From a virus, in IMG/VR virus record IMGVR_UViG_3300034375_005925, positions 1 to 31,335 of that record: a stretch of 31,335 nucleotides of DNA; one strand, 5' to 3'. The notes under the pieces are model-generated. The model did not search any database. It saw only the letters and a program-made list of their open reading frames with translations, and had not been told where the DNA came from. Made by a program: the position numbers and the translations under genes. The stretch's first letter is position 1, and each line of letters starts with the position of its first letter. Below are positions 8,039 to 17,835 of the stretch, in pieces.

Positions 8039-8986
8039 TTAGATGAAGCTCTTAGATGCCTCTGTATTGACTGAAAATAATTCAATCTTAGAAGTGCTAC
8101 TATTTGTAAGCCTGATATTTGCAAAATAACCCTTGAGTCCATAGCTTTCTGCTACGGGAGCTTTTGCTGCAAATATGTAATCATTTACTGTCGGTGTGAC
8201 AGCTGATGCACTTGTAGTGATAGAGCTACTTGTAGTTGCGCTAATTGTTCCTATCTTTTCGTATGAGTTTGCTGTTGATTTGTATAAAACGTCTCCTATT
8301 GAAACCTCAGAGGGCACATCTTGTACCGAAAAAGTATTTGATGAAACCCCTAATAGTCTCCCTATTCCTTGCACGGACAATAGCTCTGTGTTCACTTCAT
8401 CCGTAGAGTTTCTTCTTATGTAGGAGTAGTGAAACCCTTCTTTCTTTTCAAAAGAAGTTTTGTCTATGTGACCAGAATCAAGGTCTGTTGTTATTGTTAC
8501 ATCAAAGTCTTTTGTGTCTCCCTCAATCTCTATTGTCTTAAACACCTTAACCTCTGATGGTCCATCGTTCATTGTAAACTCTATCTCAGAGTTATATTCA
8601 TCACCATAGAATGTATTCCTTACAGTGTCGTTTGCGTGATGCTTGTAAAGCTGACCGTTCTTGAATGTATAAAAATCACCATTAGAGGACACCATAGACT
8701 CTGGCTTCCAAGAGTGAAATGTTGTCCAACCATTTACATACTCACTAAAGCTAAGTGTGTAGTCATTAGCATTTGTTTGTGTAGGGTTAGGCATAGACTG
8801 TATTGATGGTGTAGTTGTTGTAGCCGTGATACCTGTAGGCAGGTTGTTTACTGGGCAACTATCCGACAAGTACTTTTCTATGTAATCGTCCTGACCTGAT
8901 ACGTTTGCTTTTGTTACATTCGTAGGCTTGCCATTTATGTACTTTCTGAGTGTCTTAACTACTTTATATCCTGATCTAAATTTCAT
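8039..8986 (-). CDS. Tail protein resembling a detached muzzle C-terminal domain, 315 aa
   Basis: Beta-rich structural protein. The block around residues 77-125 (YTLSFSEYVNGWTTFHSW ... YTFKNGQLYKHH ... RNTFYG) and the tail (ELFSVNTEASKSF) resemble, from memory, the C-terminal part of the large muzzle or stabilisation proteins of crAss-like and other aquatic podoviruses. There this domain normally follows the beta-propeller in the same chain. Here the propeller is in the 1745-aa gene and the two are separated by a 1195-aa fibre gene. The N-terminal 60 residues look like the linker that precedes this domain elsewhere. The start (ATG at 8986) is 13 nt after the upstream stop and has TAAATTTG just ahead. 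Function as tail-tip or muzzle subunit is inferred. Confidence 0.55.
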   Translation of the reverse strand: MKFRSGYKVVKTLRKYINGKPTNVTKANVSGQDDYIEKYLSDSCPVNNLPTGITATTTTPSIQSMPNPTQTNANDYTLSFSEYVNGWTTFHSWKPESMVSSNGDFYTFKNGQLYKHHANDTVRNTFYGDEYNSEIEFTMNDGPSEVKVFKTIEIEGDTKDFDVTITTDLDSGHIDKTSFEKKEGFHYSYIRRNSTDEVNTELLSVQGIGRLLGVSSNTFSVQDVPSEVSIGDVLYKSTANSYEKIGTISATTSSSITTSASAVTPTVNDYIFAAKAPVAESYGLKGYFANIRLTNSSTSKIELFSVNTEASKSFI

Positions 8987-8999
8987 ACTACAAATTTAA

Positions 9000-11900
9000 C
9001 TAATTACATTGATCATAATTTGGTAAGGATGCTACATCTCCTACCTCGTCTACAAAACCATCTGAGTTGATATGTATATAATTCTTGTTATACTTATCTG
9101 CAAAATCTAGCTGAACTGATGAATCTGGATTTATTCTTCTGTATATTGAAGCTTGTTCAGTAGTTCTCGATCCATAATACCCCGATATAAACTCAGTACT
9201 AGTATAGTCTGAGTAAAACTTAAGTCCTATTGTGTTTATATCCCCAGAATTTGTGAATATATTGCTTGAAACATTGCCATTGAAAAATGTCGGAACAGTG
9301 TATCCATCAGAATTTCTTTTAGGAAAACAAAATATAACATCACCATACAAAGGTAAGCTGCCGTTAATGGATCTATAGTGACTGTTTCCAGTCCCTAGCG
9401 TTGTTCCACCACTGTACATGCCTAGTATATGAGTAAAATTGTAATTAGACGGAGTAGTTAATATAGGTCCATTTGCTGGGTCAAAAAGATATTCTATTGA
9501 TTGTCCAGATGCGACTTGTCTTGGTCTATCCCCAACTGTTAATTCGACTCTAGAATATGTTTTTAAATTAGTGGCTGCATTTGCATTGCTTCCTTCTGGG
9601 TCTGATCTCCAAAAACCATTTACATAAACTTTAGGAATAAATCCATAATACAAGAAAGCATCCCTAACAATATAGTGTCCGAGTTGTGTTAAACCTGAAG
9701 TTCCAAAAGAACCTGACACAAGAGTTCCATTATTTGCTGGGTTCGGGACAAGAGATGTAGGCGCATCGCCCATATCAAATATGCCTTGATAAGTTGTATA
9801 CTGTTGATTCGACACTGTGTCTAAAACAACTGGAAGAGTTTTACTTAATACAACTATATCAAATACTCCGTCAAATTTGCGCTGATCTCCATTACCAGTT
9901 GTGAATACTATAGAAAAAGGATCGTCAGAATAAACTTCATAATAATAACCTTGATTAGCTGATGCCTGTGTTAATGTAGTTCCAGAAGGAAGGGTTGGTG
10001 TTGTAATCGTTGTAAATATCCCTGTGTTTGAAATTGTTGGAGATGGTGGCGATGGGATTATAGTCACCCCAAATTCACTATCCTGAACGGATTGTCCGTG
10101 TGATATAAATACTCTATTTTCTTCTTCGTCTACAAAAATATCAGAAACACGTTTTATTAATTTAGATGAGCTGTAATCATAGTCTTTAAGTAGAGTCCAG
10201 TCTTCTATTATGTCAGACACATTCACAGAATAAGATCCGTTAAGAGTATGACCATACGTATGTGTTGTTCCACTTCCTGTGTTATGGAAAAAATAAATTG
10301 TCACTGATCCAGGCATTCTTATATCAGTAAACGCACCAGATGTTCCAGGAGTTCCATTTACAGTTACTTCTGTAGTGTATTGATTTGCGTATTGTAAACC
10401 AGAAGCAGACTCAGTAGAAAATAATATTTGTTTTCCTGTATTTGAAGTGTCACTTTGATCAAACCTAATTACACTTCCTTTCGGAGCTGAAATTTGTTGG
10501 TTAAATGATGAAGTGCCGTCTATAACAAATATATTATTGCTTGGTGATGGAGTGTAAGTTTGTACCGTGACAACCTTGGTCGTAATAGTATTATAATCTG
10601 TTGCATCTGTCCATGACGTAGGAACTGTGCCTCCTAGATTTGTGTTTTCTCCTTTTATATTCATTCTCATAAATGAATTGAAAAGACCAAAAGACAAGGT
10701 GTGTGATCCATTGACGACTCCTTGTCGATACGGTGTGTTTCTTTGAAAACTATCATTATACGTTCCTGTAACAAAATACACGTTTCCGTTTTGCTCATAA
10801 GGAGAAGGACTGTCTTCTGGATATACATAAGTGCTCCCATTTGTGTGTGTGTCACTTATGGTTGGTAAATCTGCCACAGTCCAATTTATTCCATAGTTCC
10901 AAGAAATTGCATATTGTCCCATTCCAGTAAAAACACACAATCCATTATTTAGCACTAAAAAAGGAACAGATTTATTATCTACATCTAGTTCAATATAATA
11001 TGTTTCAAATGAGTCTACACCAGTTTTTTCTGGACTTCCTTGAGAAAACCGTCCAGCTACTATAGGTTTTATGACGCAGTCATCGCTAGTAGTATTATTA
11101 TCTTGACTAGGAAAATATCTATATAAAACTGAAGTATATTGAGGAACCCCGTTTTGATCTATATATCTAGCACCTACACCTCTATATATAAACAAATAAT
11201 CATACTCAATACTAGCGTATATTCGTACACTGCCAAATCTGTGCAATGTAGTGGCTGTACCAGACCCTGTGCCTCTTGAAACTGACAATTCACCAAAAAA
11301 ATCTGCGTTTCCTGTTTTTGTTTCATCAAAATTTAAAATAGAAAAGGAAACAGCGTTGTCAATTGATTTCGCTAAAAAAAGTTTGTTCTCAGCAGACGCT
11401 AAAGGACCTGATATATTTTGAGAATCATTTAACATACATAGTGCGTACCACACATGATTGCCACTAGAGTCTACTCCAGCATAACAAAAGTCTTCTATGT
11501 ATGTTTGTCTTCTAAAAGCTGCTAGTGATTGATTGTGCCCAAATGTTGCAACAAGTTGGCTGTCTGTAGGATTAAATTGACATATTTGAAAATTAACTCC
11601 ATCAGTTGATCTAGCTAATGTTCCTTGTCCAATTTGACCATCTTGTACAACTGATAAATAAATGTTGTTTTCTTTTTTTGAAAAAGAATAAGTAAGTGGA
11701 TTATCAAACTGGTACTTTAGTGCAAAATTATATCCGTTAGTTTTTGAATGTAAAACTTCTTGGTAAGTGGTTGTTGCTCCAGTGCCTAGATATTCACAGT
11801 CGTCTATTTTAATAACGTTAAGCAAATCATTATCTTCCCTTTCTGCGGTTGAAGCTGATGTATACAAAACCACACAACTTTCTTCATACCTAATCCAATC

Positions 11901-12587
11901 TTTTGTAGATCTAAGACCATCATCAAATATCATGCTTGCTGTACCAAAATCTCCTGAGCAAGTTACTGTTATATCGCCCCAGTATATTGTTTTGGTCCCT
12001 GTATAAACAGAAGTAGAAACACTAACTGTTTTTGAATATTGTCCTGTCATAGATAAACCTGTACCAGATGTGTGTAAACAAAATGCATCGTTTTCATTAT
12101 CTATAAACCAAGCATATGTCTGCTGTGCTAGTGCTAAATATAAAGGATCAGACCCATAAAATGTAGTTGCGCTGTAGTTGGTTATAGGCTCAAAAAAGTT
12201 GAATGAAGGAACCCCACCTCTCATTACAATATACTCTGAGGTGTTAGCACATAAAAACTTTATTTTTTCTACATGTAGATTTAGTGTGATCTCGTTAGTG
12301 TTATCGTCAGAAGGATTTAAGTTTCCTGCTGCGTATTCAAGATTTATATTAAATGTTTGTGTGCCGTGTATACCATTTCCATTTCCATCAACCTCTCTAT
12401 GATCAGTTCCCGTTGTTATGGATATAGGAGTATTGTCTCCTGTCAAGTCCCACTCATCACCACCTATAGTCAATACATCAGGATTTTGCACCATAGCATA
12501 TCCTTCTTTTACTTTTATAGTGTATACACCTATATCTCCAGAAGAGTTTTCTGCCTTTGTAACGGTCTGTAAAAGCTCTATTGCCAT
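9000..12587 (-). CDS. Large tail fibre/receptor-binding protein with BNR-like repeats, 1195 aa
   Basis: Long Ser/Thr/Asn/Gly-rich beta protein with no membrane segment. Residues about 270-620 contain spaced motifs like the sialidase BNR/Asp-box (STDGVNF near 327, SIDNAVSFS near 408, SWNYGINW near 563), suggesting a beta-propeller. A possible glycan-binding or glycan-cleaving role follows from the family but is not proved, because catalytic Arg triad residues cannot be judged by eye. The N-terminal about 120 residues form a separate module that may attach the protein to the tail. The C-terminal half is further beta-sheet without a recognised motif. It lies directly after the muzzle gene (10-nt gap) and before its apparent detached domain, as expected for a tail appendage. 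Confidence 0.55.
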   Translation of the reverse strand: MAIELLQTVTKAENSSGDIGVYTIKVKEGYAMVQNPDVLTIGGDEWDLTGDNTPISITTGTDHREVDGNGNGIHGTQTFNINLEYAAGNLNPSDDNTNEITLNLHVEKIKFLCANTSEYIVMRGGVPSFNFFEPITNYSATTFYGSDPLYLALAQQTYAWFIDNENDAFCLHTSGTGLSMTGQYSKTVSVSTSVYTGTKTIYWGDITVTCSGDFGTASMIFDDGLRSTKDWIRYEESCVVLYTSASTAEREDNDLLNVIKIDDCEYLGTGATTTYQEVLHSKTNGYNFALKYQFDNPLTYSFSKKENNIYLSVVQDGQIGQGTLARSTDGVNFQICQFNPTDSQLVATFGHNQSLAAFRRQTYIEDFCYAGVDSSGNHVWYALCMLNDSQNISGPLASAENKLFLAKSIDNAVSFSILNFDETKTGNADFFGELSVSRGTGSGTATTLHRFGSVRIYASIEYDYLFIYRGVGARYIDQNGVPQYTSVLYRYFPSQDNNTTSDDCVIKPIVAGRFSQGSPEKTGVDSFETYYIELDVDNKSVPFLVLNNGLCVFTGMGQYAISWNYGINWTVADLPTISDTHTNGSTYVYPEDSPSPYEQNGNVYFVTGTYNDSFQRNTPYRQGVVNGSHTLSFGLFNSFMRMNIKGENTNLGGTVPTSWTDATDYNTITTKVVTVQTYTPSPSNNIFVIDGTSSFNQQISAPKGSVIRFDQSDTSNTGKQILFSTESASGLQYANQYTTEVTVNGTPGTSGAFTDIRMPGSVTIYFFHNTGSGTTHTYGHTLNGSYSVNVSDIIEDWTLLKDYDYSSSKLIKRVSDIFVDEEENRVFISHGQSVQDSEFGVTIIPSPPSPTISNTGIFTTITTPTLPSGTTLTQASANQGYYYEVYSDDPFSIVFTTGNGDQRKFDGVFDIVVLSKTLPVVLDTVSNQQYTTYQGIFDMGDAPTSLVPNPANNGTLVSGSFGTSGLTQLGHYIVRDAFLYYGFIPKVYVNGFWRSDPEGSNANAATNLKTYSRVELTVGDRPRQVASGQSIEYLFDPANGPILTTPSNYNFTHILGMYSGGTTLGTGNSHYRSINGSLPLYGDVIFCFPKRNSDGYTVPTFFNGNVSSNIFTNSGDINTIGLKFYSDYTSTEFISGYYGSRTTEQASIYRRINPDSSVQLDFADKYNKNYIHINSDGFVDEVGDVASLPNYDQCN

Positions 12588-12597
12588 AATTTATATT

Positions 12598-15500
12598 TTA
12601 AGGAACCGTGTGGTCTACTTTTGAATTGTTGTTTATACTTATGCTAAATGTCGCTTGTGCGTCTCTAGTTGCGTCCAATGGATATGGATCTTCAGAATCA
12701 GGAACTCCATCTCCGTCATCGTCTGTATCATTTATATCTGGCGTTCCATCTCCATCTGTATCTGTAGGCGTATCAGTCGCATCTAACGGATCTGTACCAG
12801 CAGCTATTTCGTCTGCATCTGAAAATCCGTCCCCATCGTCATCTGTATCTGTTATATCAGGTGTTCCGTCTCCGTCTGTATCTGTAGGGGTGTCTGTTGC
12901 GTCTAGCGGGTCTGACCCTGCTGCTGTTTCATCGACATCACTAAATCCATCACCATCGTCATCTGTGTCGTAATAGTCTATAGTACTGTCTCCGTCTGTG
13001 TCTGTGGGTGTGTTTGTCTGGTTCTCAGGATCCGTTGGAAATGGATCACTATCATCAAGAGTACCATCGTTGTCATCATCCGTATCTGCGTTGTCACCCG
13101 TTCCGTCTCCATCCGTATCTATCGATTCATTAGGGTCTGTTGGAAAAACGTCTTGAGTGTCGACAACTCCGTCCCCATCATCATCTGTGTCTGCATTATC
13201 ACCTGTACCATCACCATCTGTATCAGTAGTTTCTGTAGGGTCTAAGGGAAATGCATCCGAACTATCTGGAGTACCATCACCGTCATCGTCTGTATCTGCA
13301 TTATCTCCTGTTCCATCTCCGTCAGTATCTACTGACTCTGCAGGGTCTAAGGGAAATGCGTCTGTAGTATCAGGCACACCATCGCCATCATCGTCTGTGT
13401 CTATAGAATCATCTATACCATCATCGTCTGTGTCTGTCTGGATCGATGAATCTGTTGGGTCATCATCTTCAGAGTCTGGTGTTCCATCATTATCGTCATC
13501 GGTATCCGTGTCATCTGGAATACCATCTCCATCAGTATCAAGTTCATCTACATCAGCAATACCGTCATTATCATCGTCTGGATCAGCGTTGTCTCCAACC
13601 CCATCTCCATCTGAATCTGTAGTCTCATCAGGGTCTTGTGGGAATGCATCTGTTGAGTCAGGGGTGCCATCGCCATCATCATCAGTGTCGGCATTGTCCC
13701 CAGTTCCATCACCATCAGTGTCAACGCTCTCTGTAGCATCATTTGGGAAGGCATCATCATTGTCGTTTACGCCATCCCCATCAGTGTCTGCATTCGTAGA
13801 GCTTGTGTCTATTTCTTGCGCATCTGGTATTCCATCATTATCATCGTCTGGATCATGTATGTCTAATATACCATCACCATCAGTATCTAATGTTATTTCT
13901 TCTTCAGGATCAAGTGGTGCTGAATCAGTAGCGTCAGGTATGCCATCTCCATCATCATCGGTGTCTGCGTTATCTCCTATTCCGTCCCCGTCTGTGTCTA
14001 CACTTTCTGTAGCATCAAGTGGGAAGGCATCGTTTACATCTAATACTCCATCCCCATCGTCATCTGTGTCGATAGAATCTACAGTTCCGTCACCATCCGT
14101 ATCAGTATTATCATATAGTATTTCACACTCCACTTCATCCTCTCTCCACTCTATCTGTGTTCCTTTTAGTGAAAGAGAATATTGTCTGTCTCTAGGGTCA
14201 TATTGACCAATAGCTAAGGGAGGTAATCCAGCTGATAAGTTGTCGTTAAACCAATCAATCATTCCATAGTCTGATATCTGAGTGATGCCATCTTGTGATA
14301 ACCTACAAACTACTCTCCTTCTCTCATCTACAAAATATATTCTACCACCCCAAAGCACTGTAGCAAATGGATTGCTAGTTATTCCATACTCTCCTAGATA
14401 AGGTATATCTTGTCCCAGTATAGCTGTACTTGCTGTGATATTAGAACTACCATCAGCATTAAATAATACGTTTTTATTAAATAAAAGCTTACTAACTTTG
14501 TTTTCTTGAAATACAACTAAATCAGCTTCTCTTGCAACTATTTTATTGATGTCTCCAAAGAAGTCATCCATATCCTTATAGTTTACATAAGCTAAATTAA
14601 ACTCATTTAAGCCATTATATTTTGTTGTTTGATCATAAACATTACTATATGTAATTGAGGCTGTCCTGTGGTTCTTTTTGTAGTCCTTGAGGTTTGTAGA
14701 AGGTCTGTTCTCTAGCTCAAAAAACTTTGTATTAAAATCATCTTTGATTTTATATGATTCTAAGCAATTACCCCATGAAAAAACATTAAAGAAATCTAGT
14801 GTTATGCTTGCAGGAGAGTTATGAGTTTGGCTAACGTCTACATCATCTCCAAACACTACTGTAAAATCACCTCCAGCATTTGTAAAAGATCCAGAACCAC
14901 TTACGTAGTTGCTTGAATCCATATTGCCTACAGAAGGGCTGTTGTTGAAGAAAGTAATTCTAGTTCCTCCAGTTACATCATATCTTTGAAAATACTGAAC
15001 TGCAATGGTTATAGTGGCACTACCTTGTGTAAGCGTTAATTCTTTACCATTGCCATTACCAAAACTTCCGTTGTTTGGACCGCTTCCTCCAGTAAAATAA
15101 TTTGCAAATGCTGTATAAGAATCAGTATCAAGAGCTATTTGAATTTGATAACCATTACTAGTAAAAGGATCAGATGAAAGTGCAGGAAAGTTATCCCAAT
15201 TATCACTGTCTGGATAATTATTAGTGTTTGTGTATCCTATTGTGGAGGCTGCGCTTAAATTGGTATTTCCTTGTGTTAATGTAGAAGTATCTTCTGGCAC
15301 TAGTCCAGCACCAACAGGTCCAGATTGGTGGTATCCTTGTGTTATATTGTATGTTCCAGGTATCTCGTAGAATATCTCTTCATTTTTATCTTCTGGTCTA
15401 GTTTCGAATGACAATATATCTGATGACTGTCTTTTAAGAAAGCTAATAAGAGAGTCAATCTTTGGCTTTTTATCTAAAGCATTATTTTTAGTGCCTAGAG

Positions 15501-17835
15501 ACCTAATTATCATCAATATATTATCTGATGTACTGTTAGTTATTGTGGACTCTTTAGCTGCAAACGTACCCCTTAAAAAGAATATTCTGTCCTCTGGAAT
15601 GTCTGCGTTTAGGGTTGCTTTAGCTCCGCTTTCGTGATACCACTCTTCTATGTTAGCATAGTCTGCGTTAGCTGTAAACTGTTGAGCAACATATTGTGTT
15701 TCTTCATTAAACTCATCATAAACAAAGTCTACAATTGTTCCTAATGGTATTTCCTCTACTGCCTGATCAAATGATCTATAGGTGGCAAATGCTTTTGTGT
15801 TTGGAGTGTAGGGGAATGTAGATGGTCTTGCATTTACAGTCCATTTATCTCCTAGTGTATGACCAGTGTTTGAGGCAAAGTCAACACTTAACCCAGTTCC
15901 AGGTATAGCTATTGGCGTACCTGATGTTATGGATTGAGCAGTAGTTGTTGATCCTGTGTTGGGGTCATTGTCTAAAGTTTGTACAGTAGTAGTAAAAGTA
16001 TCACCTCCTGCGTTAACAGAATCAATTTCAATGATTATCCTTGAAAATATATTTGACGTTGTATAAGATCCAGATATAGTGACGTCTGTTGCAAGTGCAG
16101 AGCCTCCAGACCCTGAATAAGGAAAAGGACCTTCAATATATGCCCCTACTGTTTGTGAATTTTTTAAAGGATCATCCCTATCGTTAGCTGTATCATCGTA
16201 ATCATCATGCTCTGTAAGCTCATAATCGTCTGTAGAAACAGAAAACCCTACTGGCTTTATCTTCATATACAACCCAGCTTGTTGAGCTATTGGTGGATCG
16301 TTAGTGTCTGGGTAATCATCTGCCTCTAAAAAGTTTTTGTCTTGAAGTTTTATCTCAAGGACTTGAGTCTCAACTAAGTTTGTTTTTTGACCTCTTGTGT
16401 CTGCCTTTACTATAAGGAAATCACCTTCTTGTATTTTGTTTTTATCATTCCCATTTAGCTGCACATAAACATAACCAGTTTCTGCCTCATTATAAAATAT
16501 AGAAGGAGTTATTGTGTCATACCTGCCTTTACTTTGTTTTACATAGAATCTGTAGTATTTAGCAAAAGCTGGTGGTAAATGACTTATAGTTGCATTTATT
16601 TGGTTTTGAGTTTTTGAAGCACTCAGAGGAACATTTACCGTGGCATTATTTGATGTTATAACTGAAGTAGACCTTCCGTAGTCATCTAAATACACTATAC
16701 CCACCTCATAGTCTACGTTTGACTTTATAGACTTAGCTACGCTTGGTGAGGTTATTTGAGATGTGTTAAGGGTTGCGTTTATATTAAAAGGTATAGCGTC
16801 TCCGTTTGCATCTTTTAAGTCAAAGTTTTCCGTATAGTTAGCATAAACGATCCTGTTACCTATCATTTGCTGCGTCTTAGCAGTAAGCGGAACATTGTCG
16901 TACACCCTTAGTAATTCTTTTTCTGGAAGAACACTATAGACTTTGCTGTTTGAGAACGTGTGTACCTTTGTGCTGTTATCAGCTATTGACTCTTCTTCCT
17001 TATTAAAAGTTTGAGCAACATATACATTGTTGCTGTTGCTTTCCTTAAAAACTAAGTCTATCTCTACAACATTACTTGTACCTGTTTTAAATGTAACATC
17101 TACTTGACTGTAGCTATTCACCATAGATTTATTTAAACCTGTAGCAAAATCAAAAGAAAAGTCACCTGGTAGAAAAGCAACCTCACTAAATGGAGAAAGT
17201 GCACTATATTCACCGTGTTTATACTTAAACCTATAGGCAAAATAAATAAACCTTTCTTTAATGTTGTTTTCATTAGTAGAAGAGGTTCCTAAAGATAACG
17301 TAGGGGCTTCAAGAGGTGGTTGTTGCACCACGTCTACATCGTATTTTGTAAATGCATTAGCATCTATAAGCTTTGCTGACTCTATCTCTATTCTTCTAGG
17401 TGGGTTAATGCCATCAGTAAAAAACAAAAACCTTTTATCGTTGTCAATATCTATAAGTATATTAGACTCTATAAAGTTTGTTTTGTAGAAGTTCAAGACA
17501 TTAGTCTTCCAAGACCTTGTGTCTTTCAGGACAAAAGTAGAGCTGTCGTTGTCTACATCATACTCACATATGAATGAACCCGTATCAGACCTTACAAACC
17601 AATATATTTTATTATTAGCATCGTCAGACACAGACCCTATGGAAACTGGATTAGCGCCAAAGTCTAGCTGCGACAAACCTTCATTTGAAGGTGAGTTTTC
17701 AATAGCCCCCACATCAGATGCAGATGAGCCAGAAACTCTTATATTTAGTGCGTCTCTATACTCTCCTTTTGGAACAAGCCTTTCATCAAGGTCCTTGTTC
17801 ATTTTTCCAAGGTTAAATATGTTTTTTAACTTCAT
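12598..17835 (-). CDS. Muzzle/stabilisation-type tail protein with thrombospondin type-3-like tail, 1745 aa
   Basis: The N-terminus (MKLKNIFNLGKMNKDLDERL, then PKGEYRDALNIRVS) is the conserved opening of the large tail-hub or muzzle proteins of crAss-like and other aquatic podoviruses (P22 gp10-like role at the tail end). Residues about 1-580 and 1040-1240 look like beta-propeller. Conserved elements in the second part include NVFSWGNCLESYKI and GLNEFNLAYVNYK. Residues about 585-665 are an inserted Ig-like beta sandwich (GHTLGDKWTV). Residues 1245 to about 1717 are an array of DTDGDG and DTDDDGDG calcium loops, ending with 28 ordinary residues. Such arrays are common in Bacteroidetes surface proteins, so transfer from a host is plausible. 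The usual C-terminal muzzle domain is missing here and seems to be in the gene at 8039-8986. The start shares TAATG with the upstream stop. Confidence 0.75.
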   Translation of the reverse strand: MKLKNIFNLGKMNKDLDERLVPKGEYRDALNIRVSGSSASDVGAIENSPSNEGLSQLDFGANPVSIGSVSDDANNKIYWFVRSDTGSFICEYDVDNDSSTFVLKDTRSWKTNVLNFYKTNFIESNILIDIDNDKRFLFFTDGINPPRRIEIESAKLIDANAFTKYDVDVVQQPPLEAPTLSLGTSSTNENNIKERFIYFAYRFKYKHGEYSALSPFSEVAFLPGDFSFDFATGLNKSMVNSYSQVDVTFKTGTSNVVEIDLVFKESNSNNVYVAQTFNKEEESIADNSTKVHTFSNSKVYSVLPEKELLRVYDNVPLTAKTQQMIGNRIVYANYTENFDLKDANGDAIPFNINATLNTSQITSPSVAKSIKSNVDYEVGIVYLDDYGRSTSVITSNNATVNVPLSASKTQNQINATISHLPPAFAKYYRFYVKQSKGRYDTITPSIFYNEAETGYVYVQLNGNDKNKIQEGDFLIVKADTRGQKTNLVETQVLEIKLQDKNFLEADDYPDTNDPPIAQQAGLYMKIKPVGFSVSTDDYELTEHDDYDDTANDRDDPLKNSQTVGAYIEGPFPYSGSGGSALATDVTISGSYTTSNIFSRIIIEIDSVNAGGDTFTTTVQTLDNDPNTGSTTTAQSITSGTPIAIPGTGLSVDFASNTGHTLGDKWTVNARPSTFPYTPNTKAFATYRSFDQAVEEIPLGTIVDFVYDEFNEETQYVAQQFTANADYANIEEWYHESGAKATLNADIPEDRIFFLRGTFAAKESTITNSTSDNILMIIRSLGTKNNALDKKPKIDSLISFLKRQSSDILSFETRPEDKNEEIFYEIPGTYNITQGYHQSGPVGAGLVPEDTSTLTQGNTNLSAASTIGYTNTNNYPDSDNWDNFPALSSDPFTSNGYQIQIALDTDSYTAFANYFTGGSGPNNGSFGNGNGKELTLTQGSATITIAVQYFQRYDVTGGTRITFFNNSPSVGNMDSSNYVSGSGSFTNAGGDFTVVFGDDVDVSQTHNSPASITLDFFNVFSWGNCLESYKIKDDFNTKFFELENRPSTNLKDYKKNHRTASITYSNVYDQTTKYNGLNEFNLAYVNYKDMDDFFGDINKIVAREADLVVFQENKVSKLLFNKNVLFNADGSSNITASTAILGQDIPYLGEYGITSNPFATVLWGGRIYFVDERRRVVCRLSQDGITQISDYGMIDWFNDNLSAGLPPLAIGQYDPRDRQYSLSLKGTQIEWREDEVECEILYDNTDTDGDGTVDSIDTDDDGDGVLDVNDAFPLDATESVDTDGDGIGDNADTDDDGDGIPDATDSAPLDPEEEITLDTDGDGILDIHDPDDDNDGIPDAQEIDTSSTNADTDGDGVNDNDDAFPNDATESVDTDGDGTGDNADTDDDGDGTPDSTDAFPQDPDETTDSDGDGVGDNADPDDDNDGIADVDELDTDGDGIPDDTDTDDDNDGTPDSEDDDPTDSSIQTDTDDDGIDDSIDTDDDGDGVPDTTDAFPLDPAESVDTDGDGTGDNADTDDDGDGTPDSSDAFPLDPTETTDTDGDGTGDNADTDDDGDGVVDTQDVFPTDPNESIDTDGDGTGDNADTDDDNDGTLDDSDPFPTDPENQTNTPTDTDGDSTIDYYDTDDDGDGFSDVDETAAGSDPLDATDTPTDTDGDGTPDITDTDDDGDGFSDADEIAAGTDPLDATDTPTDTDGDGTPDINDTDDDGDGVPDSEDPYPLDATRDAQATFSISINNNSKVDHTVP
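12686..14103 (-). repeat. Thrombospondin type-3-like calcium-loop array
   Basis: About 1.4 kb encoding residues 1245 to about 1717 of the muzzle-type protein. By eye there are 13 DTDDDGDG-type loops (including DNDG and DPDD variants) alternating with about 14 DTDGDG-type loops, separated by linkers such as DAFPLDATESV and AAGTDPLDATDTP. DxDxDG loops bind Ca2+ in the thrombospondin type-3 family. Units differ mostly at third codon positions, so the protein repeat is kept while the DNA has diverged. The antisense strand shows long Ser/Pro-rich open frames that are by-products of this composition. Confidence 0.9.

Noticed and set aside
12686-14103. CRISPR-like periodic repeat
   Set aside because: Periodicity comes from coding repeats; there are no identical direct repeats with unique spacers, and the frame is continuous.
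13157-14206. Long plus-strand Ser/Pro-rich open frame (also 12608-12973)
   Set aside because: It is antisense to the calcium-loop array; the PSPSSSVS pattern is just the complement of the Asp/Gly codons.
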